Shown piece after piece: positions 25,401 through 33,529 of a DNA stretch of 64,000 nucleotides (positions within the stretch are counted from its first letter, which is position 1; the number at the start of each line of letters is the position of its first letter). A model generated the notes under the pieces. That model did not search any database. It had not been told where the DNA came from and saw nothing but the letters and a program-made list of their open reading frames with translations. The stretch lies in the NCBI GenBank assembly GCA_018242665.1, contig JAFEBL010000028.1:1-64000 (forward strand), read 5' to 3'. The translations under genes were made by a program, and so were the position numbers. This DNA comes from Nitrospira sp. (GTDB lineage Bacteria > Nitrospirota > Nitrospiria > Nitrospirales > Nitrospiraceae).

Positions 25401-25414
25401 TTGCTGACCGCTGA
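25383..25414 (-). repeat. Right arm of a 32-bp inverted repeat
   Basis: Reverse complement of 24931-24962 with two mismatches; a 19-bp core (CAGCGGTCAGCAATCAGGT on the minus strand, 25395-25413) is perfect. It contains the stop codon of the enclosed gene. Confidence 0.85.
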
Positions 25415-25439
25415 CACCTGACCGCTACATGGAGTTCAT

Positions 25440-25799
25440 ATGGCCGACCCATTACAGGCGTTATTGGACAGCGCACTGAAGCCGAATCCCTTTCCGCCGA
25501 CGAGCCGGTACTACGGCGTGAAGACTACGTCGGTCGTCGGGAGTGACGGGACGATGGTGGTGCATCTGCAGCGGCGATTCGTGCCGGCGAGCGACCGCTT
25601 TACCGTCGTGCAGGAACATCGGGTGACGTCGGGCGAGCGGCTCGATCTCCTCGCCAGTACGTATCTAGGCGATCCGGAGCAATATTGGCGATTGTGTGAT
25701 GCGAACGATGCGGTGCGGCCGGACGCGCTCGTCGAACGGCTGGATGCGGTCGTGCACATCGCGTTGCCGGACGGTGTCACGGGGGTTTCCAGTGCTTAA
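25440..25799 (+). CDS. LysM-like baseplate protein
   Basis: 119 residues. The C-terminal half, VQEHRVTSGERLDLLASTYLGDPEQYWRLCDAND followed by LVERLDAVVHIALP, is a LysM/gpX-type fold. The N-terminal half is beta-rich (YYGVKTTSVVGSDGTMVVHLQRRFVPA). In other eCIS this module is fused to the Afp7-like adaptor; here it is a separate gene downstream of the inserted cassette. It overlaps the next gene by 8 bp. Confidence 0.8.
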   Translation: MADPLQALLDSALKPNPFPPTSRYYGVKTTSVVGSDGTMVVHLQRRFVPASDRFTVVQEHRVTSGERLDLLASTYLGDPEQYWRLCDANDAVRPDALVERLDAVVHIALPDGVTGVSSA

Positions 25800-26916
25800 G
25801 GGTGTTCACCTGACATTGCTGGCGGGGCCGGTGGTCCCGTTTCCCGTGCCTCAGCCGGTGCTGGACGCGCTGACCGACGTGCAGGTGACCAGCGCAACCG
25901 GCACGGCCGGCGGATTTCAGCTGCAGTTCACGATTCAAAACAAGTCGCCCTTGCAGCAGGCCTTTCTCGTGGCCGCGACCCAGACACCGATGATGCGCGT
26001 CATCCTGGTGGCGACCATCAATTTCATTCCCCACGTGTTGATGGACGGCGTCATCACGAATCAAGAAATCACCTCCGGCGACAAGCCGGGCGAGTCGAGG
26101 CTGGCGATCACCGGCGAGGATCTCACCAAAGTCATGGATCTGCAGGCGTTTGACGGCTTGCCGTTTCCTGCCATGCCGGCCAATCTGCGCGTCACCGCGA
26201 TTCTGGCGAAGTACGCGGTCTTCGGCGTGATCCCGCTGGCTATCCCGCCGATCGGCTTCGATGTGCCGATTCCCACGATGCGGATTCCGTCGCAGCAGGG
26301 AACCGATCTGAATTACATCCTCCAATTGGCGGAGGCCGCTGGGTACGTCTTCTATATCGATCCGGGGCCGGTCCCCGGCACGAACACGGCCTATTGGGGC
26401 CCGCAACTCAAGGTCGGCATTCCCCAACCGGCGCTCAATGTCGACATGGATGCCGACCGAAATGTGGAGTCGCTCAATTTCCAATTCAACTCGACGAAGA
26501 AGGACCTGCCCATCGTGATGATCCATAACGCGTTGACGAAGATTCCCATTCCTATTCCGATCCCCGACATCAATCCGTTGCAGCCGCCGTTGGGCCTGGT
26601 CGGTCCGCCGGTCACGAAGCTCTCGATGTTGAAGGCGACGGGAAAACTCTCGGCGCCGGAAGCGCTCAATGAAGGCCTGAAGGCGTCGAGCGAGTCGATG
26701 GACGCGGTGACGGGAAGCGGGTCGCTGGATGTCGCGCGGTATGGCCGACTGCTGACGGCGCGCGGCCTGGTCGGGGTGCGTGGCGCGGGGTTGGCCTTTG
26801 ACGGGTTGTACTATGTGGACAGCGTGACCACGACCATCAAGCGTGGGAGCTGTAAACAGAGCTTCCGTCTCACGCGGAACGGGTTGGTCTCCATCACTCC
26901 ACTGGTGCCGGTATGA
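25792..26916 (+). CDS. gp27/gpD-like baseplate hub protein
   Basis: 374 residues. Beta-rich protein of the late-control-gene-D/gp27 type: PHVLMDGVITNQEITSGDKPGESRLAITGEDLTKVMDLQ, then GTDLNYILQLAEAAGYVFYIDPG and a C-terminal SVTTTIKRGSCKQSFRLTRNG. It forms the trimeric hub that holds the spike. The start is the GTG at 25792, inside the end of the LysM gene and preceded by a G-rich tract; a longer open frame upstream is in the coding region of that gene. In Afp8/Pvc8 the hub and spike are one protein; here they are two genes overlapping by 4 bp. Confidence 0.8.
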   Translation: MLKGVHLTLLAGPVVPFPVPQPVLDALTDVQVTSATGTAGGFQLQFTIQNKSPLQQAFLVAATQTPMMRVILVATINFIPHVLMDGVITNQEITSGDKPGESRLAITGEDLTKVMDLQAFDGLPFPAMPANLRVTAILAKYAVFGVIPLAIPPIGFDVPIPTMRIPSQQGTDLNYILQLAEAAGYVFYIDPGPVPGTNTAYWGPQLKVGIPQPALNVDMDADRNVESLNFQFNSTKKDLPIVMIHNALTKIPIPIPIPDINPLQPPLGLVGPPVTKLSMLKATGKLSAPEALNEGLKASSESMDAVTGSGSLDVARYGRLLTARGLVGVRGAGLAFDGLYYVDSVTTTIKRGSCKQSFRLTRNGLVSITPLVPV

Positions 26917-27428
26917 GCGACGCGCAGAAATATTACGGCAAGTATCGCGGCACGGTGTTGAACAATATCGATCCCATGCAGATGGGGCGCCTTCAAGTGC
27001 AGGTGCCGGACGTCGCGGGATTGATTCCGACCTCCTGGGCCATGCCCTGTTTCCCCGCCAGCGGCAAACAGATGGGCGCTTACATGCTGCCGCAAATCGG
27101 CGCGGGCGTCTGGGTGGAGTTTGAGCAGGGCAACATGGACTATCCGATCTGGAGCGGTTGTTGGTACGGCAGCGTGGCCGAAGTGCCGGTACTCGCGCTC
27201 GCCGGGATTCCCGCCAGCCCGAACATCGTGCTGCAGACGGGAGCGCAAAACGCGATCGTGATCAGCGATGTGCCAGGTCCGACGGGCGGGATTATGCTCA
27301 AGAGCGCCACCGGGGCGACACTCATCGTGAACGATACGGGAATCTACATTCAGAACGGGAAGGGCGCAATGGTGACGCTGGTGGGACCGGCGGTGACCAT
27401 TAACAACGGCGCGTTGACGATCATCTGA
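26913..27428 (+). CDS. gp5/gpV-like spike protein
   Basis: 171 residues. An OB-fold domain (~8-90) reads YYGKYRGTVLNNIDPMQMGRLQVQVPDV and VWVEFEQGNMDYPIWSGCWYG, the gpV/VgrG spike motif. It is followed by a short beta-helical tail of repeats (IVLQTGAQNAIVISDV, GGIMLKSATGATLIVND, GIYIQNGKGAMVTLVG). The spike trimer sits at the tip of the tube and carries the PAAR-like point encoded downstream. It starts inside the hub stop (ATGA). Confidence 0.88.
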   Translation: MSDAQKYYGKYRGTVLNNIDPMQMGRLQVQVPDVAGLIPTSWAMPCFPASGKQMGAYMLPQIGAGVWVEFEQGNMDYPIWSGCWYGSVAEVPVLALAGIPASPNIVLQTGAQNAIVISDVPGPTGGIMLKSATGATLIVNDTGIYIQNGKGAMVTLVGPAVTINNGALTII

Positions 27429-27547
27429 ATGAAGCGATCAGCAGTCAGCGTTCAGCTCTCAGGAAGTCGCAGACGGCTGATAGCCGATTGCTGAGAGCCA
27501 TAATTGCTGACGGCTGAGTGCTGACAGCTGAACGCTAAGGAGACATC
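27429..27547. repeat. Palindromic intergenic repeat related to the cassette repeat
   Basis: The 119-bp gap is filled with CAGC/GTCAGC units. AGCGTTCAGCTCTCAG (27448-27463) and the reverse complement of 27522-27537 differ at one base in 16. The motif TCAGC-GTCAGC also occurs in the arms around 24931 and 25414. No gene lies inside; it looks like an element of the same family without cargo. Confidence 0.7.
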
Positions 27548-27871
27548 ATGCCTGGATTCTTGCTGCACCTCGGGGCGACGGTCATGTGTGCACATGCGGG
27601 GCAGGCAACGCCGGTGGCGCCGAATCCGCGCGTGCTCGTCGGCGGGCAACCGACGGTGCCGTTGAATAGCGCCTATGTGGTGGCCGGCTGCACGCTGCCG
27701 CCGCCGATAGCCGCGAACGGTCCCTGCGTCACCGCGCAATACATCACGGCGGCAACCAGAGTGACGAGCAACGGGTTGCCGCTGTTGTTGATCGATAGTC
27801 AGGCAATCTGCGCGCCCTCCGGCACGCCCTTGATCGCCTCGGTCACTCAAACCAGGGTCACGGGAGTCTAA
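27548..27871 (+). CDS. PAAR-like spike tip protein
   Basis: 107 residues. The start MPGFLLHLGATVMCAHAGQATPVAPNPRVLVGGQPTVP and the spaced cysteines (VMCAHAG, GCTLPPP, GPCVTAQ, ICAPSG) give the PAAR-like outline: a small beta-pyramid whose Cys/His residues bind a metal at the apex. It caps the gp5-like spike and sharpens the tip. AAGGAG at 27537-27542 supports the start. It is followed by gp25 after 2 bp. Confidence 0.82.
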   Translation: MPGFLLHLGATVMCAHAGQATPVAPNPRVLVGGQPTVPLNSAYVVAGCTLPPPIAANGPCVTAQYITAATRVTSNGLPLLLIDSQAICAPSGTPLIASVTQTRVTGV

Positions 27872-27873
27872 CG

Positions 27874-28239
27874 ATGACGCAGGTAGATTTTCCCTATCGG
27901 TTCGATGCGCGCGGCCGCACCGCGGGCACGGACGACGACGACCATATTCGCGATCTGATCGAGCAGGTGCTGTTCACCCAGCCCGGTGAACGGGTGATGC
28001 GGCCGGATTTTGGCAGCGGCCTGTTGCAGTTGGTGTTCTCGCCCAACAGTGTGGTGCTGGCGGCCACTACGCAGGTCCTGGTGCAGAGTTCGTTGCAGCG
28101 ATGGCTTGGCGACTGGATCGTGGTGGAGTCGGTGCAGGTGGAGGCCGTGGATTCGACCTTGCAGGTGACGGTGCAATATGTGATCCGGCAGACGGGTACG
28201 CGCGTGGTCGGGACCTTCGTGCAAGGAGGCGCAGCGTGA
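27874..28239 (+). CDS. gp25-like baseplate wedge protein
   Basis: 121 residues of the GPW/gp25 family: FPYRFDARGRTAGTDDDDHIRDLIEQVLFTQPGERVMRPDFGSGLLQLVF, with the EPR-like core GERVMRPDFGS that nucleates sheath assembly. It joins the baseplate wedge to the sheath and hub. Its stop codon overlaps the GTG of the next gene, which is preceded by AAGGAGG. Confidence 0.93.
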   Translation: MTQVDFPYRFDARGRTAGTDDDDHIRDLIEQVLFTQPGERVMRPDFGSGLLQLVFSPNSVVLAATTQVLVQSSLQRWLGDWIVVESVQVEAVDSTLQVTVQYVIRQTGTRVVGTFVQGGAA

Positions 28240-30719
28240 CCTATTCCTGTTGCGATGAGTTGCGGCGTCAGGTAGTCCGGAACCATCCAACCCTGAACGG
28301 GATCGATTTTCTGGAAGTCATCGATCATACCGCGCCGACCGAGGCTGAGCGGCAACGGAAGCTCGAACTCCATTTTGTGAAACCGTTGGGTACGTTGACG
28401 CTGGCGGCGAGCAATATCAGGATCGAAGGCGGCGAGCGCATCACGACGTTCCATGTGCTGTCAGTGGTCGCCGGCAGCGGATCCTCCGCCAACGTCTTGA
28501 CCGTCGAAGTGGATCAACCCGGCGACTTCTCGACCTACACCCTGCGTCTGGTGACGGATGCGCTGAATGAGGCGGTGCCGGATGGCATCGACCCGCAACT
28601 GGCCGCCATCGACTTTTCCTTCAAGGTCGAATGTCCCAGCCCGTTTGATTGTGCGCCGAAACATCAATGTCCGGAAGTGCCGGAACCGGCGCCGGTGATC
28701 GATTATTTGACCAAGGACTACGCGAGCTTCCGCCGCGTCATGCTCGACCGAATGTCGGCACTGATGCCGCAATGGAAGGAACGGAGTCCGGCCGATCTCG
28801 GTGTCATGTTGGTAGAGGCGTTGGCATATACCGCCGATCAATTGAGTTATCAGCAGGATGCCGTCGCGACCGAAGCCTATCTGGGCACGGCGCGCCGCCG
28901 GGTGTCCGTCCGCCGCCATGCACGGCTGATGGATTACTACATGAGCGAGGGATGCAACGCGAGGACCTGGGTGCATATTCAGGTCTCCGCCGATGTCGTA
29001 CGGATCGATCCTGCCAATCCGGCCGTTCCGATCGGCGCGAAGCTGACGACGCGCATCAAGGGACAGCTCACGTGCATTGCTGATGATCCACGGGTCTACG
29101 AGCAGGCCGACATGGTATTCGAAACGATGGAGCCGCTGCAGTCGCTTTACGCCGACCACAACGAGCTGCGGTTCTACAGTTGGAGTGATCAACGGTGTTG
29201 CCTTCCGAAGGGTTCCGTGACTGCCACCCTTACCGGCCATCATCCCACTCTGGCGGAGGGAATCATGTTGCTATTTGAGGAAGTCATCGGGCCTGAAACC
29301 GATTCAACCGCAGATGCCGATCCCACCAGACGTCATGTCGTGCGGCTGGATCGGGTCGTCGCAACGGCTCCAGGGGGCGGAGCGCTCACCGACCCGGTGA
29401 CGAATGAGCTCATTACGGAGATCACCTGGCATCAGGAAGATGCCCTGCCGTTTCCCTTCTGCCTCTCCGCCGAGACGAAGGCCGGCTATCGCGATGCCGT
29501 CTCAGTGGCACGAGGGAATCTCGTCCTGGCCGATCATGGTGTCACTCTGGCGGATGAATCGTTGGGCTCCGTGCCGGAGCCGTTTCTCTTCATGCCCCGG
29601 ACGAAGGATGCGGATCGATGCGCAGAGCTCACGCGTGAACCGGTCCCGCCGCGTTTCCGGCCCAGTCTTTCCAAGGGACCGCTCACCCATGTGGGGCCTC
29701 CCTATGACCATGCGAACTCTGCCCGGACTGCAATGCAGTGGGACCTGCGAGGGGTGCAGCCGGCTATTCGCGTGACGGGAACCAAAGGGATCGAGACGAC
29801 AATGTGGACCGCGCGGCGCGATCTCCTGAACAGCGGCGCGGAGGCGGATGAGTATGTCATGGAGATTGAGAATGACGGCAGCGGAACGATTCGCTTCGGC
29901 GATGATGTCCATGGCCGGCGGCCTGAGTCAGGCACGGCGTTTACGGCCCGGTATCGCATGGGCAATGGTCGGGCAGGAAATATCGGGGCCGAATCCCTGG
30001 TCCACATTGCGTTGATCATTCCCGAAATCACGCTGGTGCGGAATCCATTGCCGGCTGTCGGCGGCCTGGAACCAGAATCGATGCAGGATGTGCGTCAGCG
30101 AGCGCCGGTAGCCTATCGCGTTCAGGAGCGCGCCGTGACCGAGGCTGATTATGCAGAGGTGACCGAACGACGCGCCGACGTGCAGCGGGCTGCCGCTACG
30201 TTTCGCTGGACCGGGAGCTGGCATACGGTGTTCGTAACGGTCGATCGGGAGGGTGGCGCGGGCCTGTCAGACGAATTTGAAACAGACATCCGCGCGCATG
30301 TCGATCGGTATCGGATGGCCGGGCATGATCTGGAAGTTGATGGTCCGCGGTTCGTCTCATTGGAAATCGATCTGCACGTCTGTGTGCGGAGCGACCATTT
30401 CCGGAGCGACGTCGAACGGGAGCTCCTCGACGTGCTGAGCAATCGCGATCTGCCGGACGGCCGTCGGGGGCTCTTCCATCCGGATCTCTGGACCTTCGGG
30501 CAGCCGGTCTATCTGAGTGCATTGTATGGCGCCGCACATCAAGTCACCGGGGTCGAGTCGGTAGACGTCCGGACGTTTCAACGGCAGGGGGTGCCGGAGA
30601 GTACCGCGTTGGACAGCGGACGACTGGACATGGCCGCGTTGGAGATTCCCCGCTTGGACAATGATCGCAATTTCCCGGAGCATGGCCAGTTGAGCATTAC
30701 GTTGGGGGGCGGGAAATGA
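28236..30719 (+). CDS. Baseplate J-like wedge protein (Afp11/Pvc11-like)
   Basis: 827 residues. The N-terminal ~140 residues are beta-rich; VPEPAPVIDYLTKDYASFRRVMLDRMSALMPQWKERSPADLGVMLVEALAYTADQLSYQQDAVATEAYL then matches the gpJ/gp6 family. FGDDVHGRRPESGTAFTARYRMGNGRAGNIGAESL and an ERAVTEADYAEVTERRADV segment follow. The protein forms the hexagonal frame of the baseplate. The GTG at 28236 (AAGGAGG six bases upstream) is chosen; longer frames run into the gp25 gene. It overlaps the next gene by 4 bp. Confidence 0.92.
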   Translation: MTYSCCDELRRQVVRNHPTLNGIDFLEVIDHTAPTEAERQRKLELHFVKPLGTLTLAASNIRIEGGERITTFHVLSVVAGSGSSANVLTVEVDQPGDFSTYTLRLVTDALNEAVPDGIDPQLAAIDFSFKVECPSPFDCAPKHQCPEVPEPAPVIDYLTKDYASFRRVMLDRMSALMPQWKERSPADLGVMLVEALAYTADQLSYQQDAVATEAYLGTARRRVSVRRHARLMDYYMSEGCNARTWVHIQVSADVVRIDPANPAVPIGAKLTTRIKGQLTCIADDPRVYEQADMVFETMEPLQSLYADHNELRFYSWSDQRCCLPKGSVTATLTGHHPTLAEGIMLLFEEVIGPETDSTADADPTRRHVVRLDRVVATAPGGGALTDPVTNELITEITWHQEDALPFPFCLSAETKAGYRDAVSVARGNLVLADHGVTLADESLGSVPEPFLFMPRTKDADRCAELTREPVPPRFRPSLSKGPLTHVGPPYDHANSARTAMQWDLRGVQPAIRVTGTKGIETTMWTARRDLLNSGAEADEYVMEIENDGSGTIRFGDDVHGRRPESGTAFTARYRMGNGRAGNIGAESLVHIALIIPEITLVRNPLPAVGGLEPESMQDVRQRAPVAYRVQERAVTEADYAEVTERRADVQRAAATFRWTGSWHTVFVTVDREGGAGLSDEFETDIRAHVDRYRMAGHDLEVDGPRFVSLEIDLHVCVRSDHFRSDVERELLDVLSNRDLPDGRRGLFHPDLWTFGQPVYLSALYGAAHQVTGVESVDVRTFQRQGVPESTALDSGRLDMAALEIPRLDNDRNFPEHGQLSITLGGGK

Positions 30720-33529
30720 GTCAGGACGCTCGAAACGATTGCGGTTGCTGCGCAGGGATCGACGCCGCCACTCCAGGTCTGCTGTTCAACCGGCCCGGCC
30801 TTTCGGCGATCGCCTATCGCATCGGCATCTACCAGACGTTTCGACAGAGTCTCCATGCGCGGCTGTCCGATGGACGCTGGCCGGTCTTGCGCGGGCTGAG
30901 GACTCGCGATGACGATGATTTCACCATCGCGTTGTTGGATGCCTGGGCCGTCACCGGTGACATCCTCACCTTCTATCAGGAGCGCATCGCCAACGAGTCC
31001 TATCTGCGGACGGCCACGGAGCGGCTCTCGATTCTGGAGCAGTCGCGCCTGCTGGGATATCAGCTTGGAGCAGGCCTGGCTGCCGCCACGCATCTGGCCT
31101 TCACGTTGGAAGAGAGTCCCGGCCTCCCGCAACAGGCGGCCCAGCCGATGACGTTGGCCGTCGGCACAAAAGTACAGAGCATTCCCGGGCCGGATGAACA
31201 ACCGCAGACCTTCGAGACCGTCGAGGCCATCGACGCGAGACCGGCATGGAACGCGCTCTTGGCTCAGCAGACACAATCGCAATCGCTCAGCTGGGACATG
31301 ACGGAGTTGTGGCTGGCCGGGACGAACGTGAGTCTCACGGTCGGGGAGGTGATGCTCATTGTGATCGAGAGCGGCAGTGGGTTTGACGCCTCAATCCGGC
31401 GCGTGACCGGCGTGAACTCCCATCCCGATCGTCTGAGCACCCAGGTGCTGCTCGCAACCATCTCAACCAGCGCGAAGACGATCGCGGCTTCCAAGCCAGG
31501 TGTTTATGCCTTGCGAACGATCGCATCGCCTTTTGGGCACAATGCGCCGTTGCAACCACAGTACAACAGCAGCGGCGTGTTTCAGGGCACGTTCAGCGAA
31601 TGGCCGCTTGACGTGGATGAGACGGTGACACGGATTACTCTCAGTAGCCGCAATGACAAGATCCTGAAAGACAGTGTTGCCGTCATCGAGCAGGACGACC
31701 CCGGGACTGGCTCGCGTATCTGGATCTTTTCCCTGGTCTCCGATGTGGTCCACCGGTCGGTGGCCCGGTACGGCATCGCCGGCAATGGCACGAGACTCAG
31801 TCTGAGCGCCGGTTGGACGAAAGGAGCCGATTCAACACTGGATCTGCTGCGTACAATGACCATTGCGGCTCAGAGCGAAGAACTGACGCCGGCGGCCTTG
31901 CCACTTTTCTATCCCGTTTATGGCGAGAAATTGGCCTTCGATCAACTGGTGGACGACCTGATGCCCGGACGTCCGCTGGCGGTGACCGGTATGCGCCAAG
32001 CAGTTCGTCTCAAACATCCGGCCCCTACTTCGTTCAAGGGACACAAGGTCTCGTGGGGCGGGCCTCAACCTCCGCGCGCCTTGATCTTGGACGACGGAAG
32101 CTCGGTCTCACTGGCGCCGGGTGACCAGCTTCGTCTGACCGGCAGCCCGGCAACTGTGGTGGGGGCGTCGCTTGTTCCGCTGACGCCGGAGGAGTTCGGT
32201 TCGTCGCTGACGCAGGCCCCTTCGCCGCTGCTGCGGTTGCCGTTGATGGATCGCGACGGTCAGACGGGGTTCCTGGATATCAGCGCAGGAGACATCGAGT
32301 TGGTCGCGTCGGATTCAACGACGGAGACCGTGTCGGAGATCGTCTTCATCGACGAGGCGATCGGGACCAGTATCACTCAGGATCGCGATCGCACGACCGT
32401 CCAGCTCGCGACTGCGCTGGCGAACGTCTACGAGCGCGCCACCGTCCGCATCAATGCCAATGTCGCCGCCGCCACCCATGGGGAGAGTGTGAAGGAACCG
32501 TTGGGCAGTGGGGACGCGGCGATTGCCTATCAGCAGTTCACGTTACGCCAACCTCCCGTCACCTATGTGGGTGCCGATACGCCGGATGGTTCGGCCTCGA
32601 CGCTGAAGGTCTACGTCAATGAGGTGTTGTGGGAGGAAGTTCCATTCTTCTACGGGCACGGTCCCACCGAACGCATTTACATCACCAGACGGGACGACGA
32701 AGGCCATACCACGATCCGGTTCGGCGACGGCATCACGGGGGCGAGGTTGCCGACCGGTCAACACAACGTGCGGGCCGAGTATCGCAAGGGAACCGGCCTC
32801 GGGGGACTGGTACGAGCCGGGCAATTGAGCCTATTGATGAGCCGGCCGCTCGGGTTGAAGGGCGTCATAAATCCGGAAGCCGCGCAGGGGGCGGAAGATC
32901 CGGAGTCGAGAGACGATGCCCGCACGAACGCGCCCTTGACCGTGCTGACGCTGGAGCGCGCTGTGTCGTTACAGGATTACGAAGATTTCGCCAGAACCTT
33001 CTCCGGCGTCGCCAAGGCCCAAGCGGTCTGGGTCTGGGATGGCCGCAAGCGGAGCATCTTCCTCACGGTGGCCGGGCCGGGTGGAGAGCTGTTGGCGGAG
33101 GACGGCTCCGTCATCACGAAGCTGAAGGAATCCCTGCGGACGTACGGCGACCCCTTCGTCGCATTCACGGTGAAGCCCTATCGGCAGGCCTGGTTCGAGG
33201 TCGAGGGCACGGTCACGATCGAGCCTGATCATGTCAGCGACGTCGTGATGGAAGCAATCTCCGCCGATCTTGAGCAACGGTATGCGTTCGAAGCGCGGGC
33301 CTTCGGGCAGCCGGTTGCGCTGAGTGAGGTGATCGCCGCGATGCAGGCGGTTCCCGGTGTGATCGCGGTGGATGTGGACCGGTTCGCGCGCACAGACCAA
33401 TCGCTGCCGGCGATTCAGCCGCGTCTGATCGCCGATCGTCCGGCGATGGGCGCGGACGGGGTCGTACCTGCGGCGGAACTGTTGCTACTTGATCCCGCGT
33501 CCTTGACTCAACTGAAGGCGATCCAATGA
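30716..33529 (+). CDS. Second baseplate wedge protein (Afp12/Pvc12-like)
   Basis: 937 residues, a J-like baseplate assembly protein. It begins with CGCCAGIDAATPGLLFNRPGLSAIAYRIGIYQTFRQSLHARL and LLDAWAVTGDILTFYQERIANESYLRTATERLS. Its C-terminal half has IRFGDGITGARLPTGQHNVRAEYRKGTGLGG and ERAVSLQDYEDFARTFSGVAKAQAVWVWDG, shared with the previous protein. It is the partner wedge subunit. ATG 30716 overlaps the previous stop, and its stop overlaps the next start. Confidence 0.92.
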   Translation: MSQDARNDCGCCAGIDAATPGLLFNRPGLSAIAYRIGIYQTFRQSLHARLSDGRWPVLRGLRTRDDDDFTIALLDAWAVTGDILTFYQERIANESYLRTATERLSILEQSRLLGYQLGAGLAAATHLAFTLEESPGLPQQAAQPMTLAVGTKVQSIPGPDEQPQTFETVEAIDARPAWNALLAQQTQSQSLSWDMTELWLAGTNVSLTVGEVMLIVIESGSGFDASIRRVTGVNSHPDRLSTQVLLATISTSAKTIAASKPGVYALRTIASPFGHNAPLQPQYNSSGVFQGTFSEWPLDVDETVTRITLSSRNDKILKDSVAVIEQDDPGTGSRIWIFSLVSDVVHRSVARYGIAGNGTRLSLSAGWTKGADSTLDLLRTMTIAAQSEELTPAALPLFYPVYGEKLAFDQLVDDLMPGRPLAVTGMRQAVRLKHPAPTSFKGHKVSWGGPQPPRALILDDGSSVSLAPGDQLRLTGSPATVVGASLVPLTPEEFGSSLTQAPSPLLRLPLMDRDGQTGFLDISAGDIELVASDSTTETVSEIVFIDEAIGTSITQDRDRTTVQLATALANVYERATVRINANVAAATHGESVKEPLGSGDAAIAYQQFTLRQPPVTYVGADTPDGSASTLKVYVNEVLWEEVPFFYGHGPTERIYITRRDDEGHTTIRFGDGITGARLPTGQHNVRAEYRKGTGLGGLVRAGQLSLLMSRPLGLKGVINPEAAQGAEDPESRDDARTNAPLTVLTLERAVSLQDYEDFARTFSGVAKAQAVWVWDGRKRSIFLTVAGPGGELLAEDGSVITKLKESLRTYGDPFVAFTVKPYRQAWFEVEGTVTIEPDHVSDVVMEAISADLEQRYAFEARAFGQPVALSEVIAAMQAVPGVIAVDVDRFARTDQSLPAIQPRLIADRPAMGADGVVPAAELLLLDPASLTQLKAIQ

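Noticed and set aside
24931-27547. CRISPR array suggested by repeated CAGC/GTCAGC units
   Set aside because: The units are few, inverted and irregular, with no evenly spaced direct repeats, unique spacers or cas genes.
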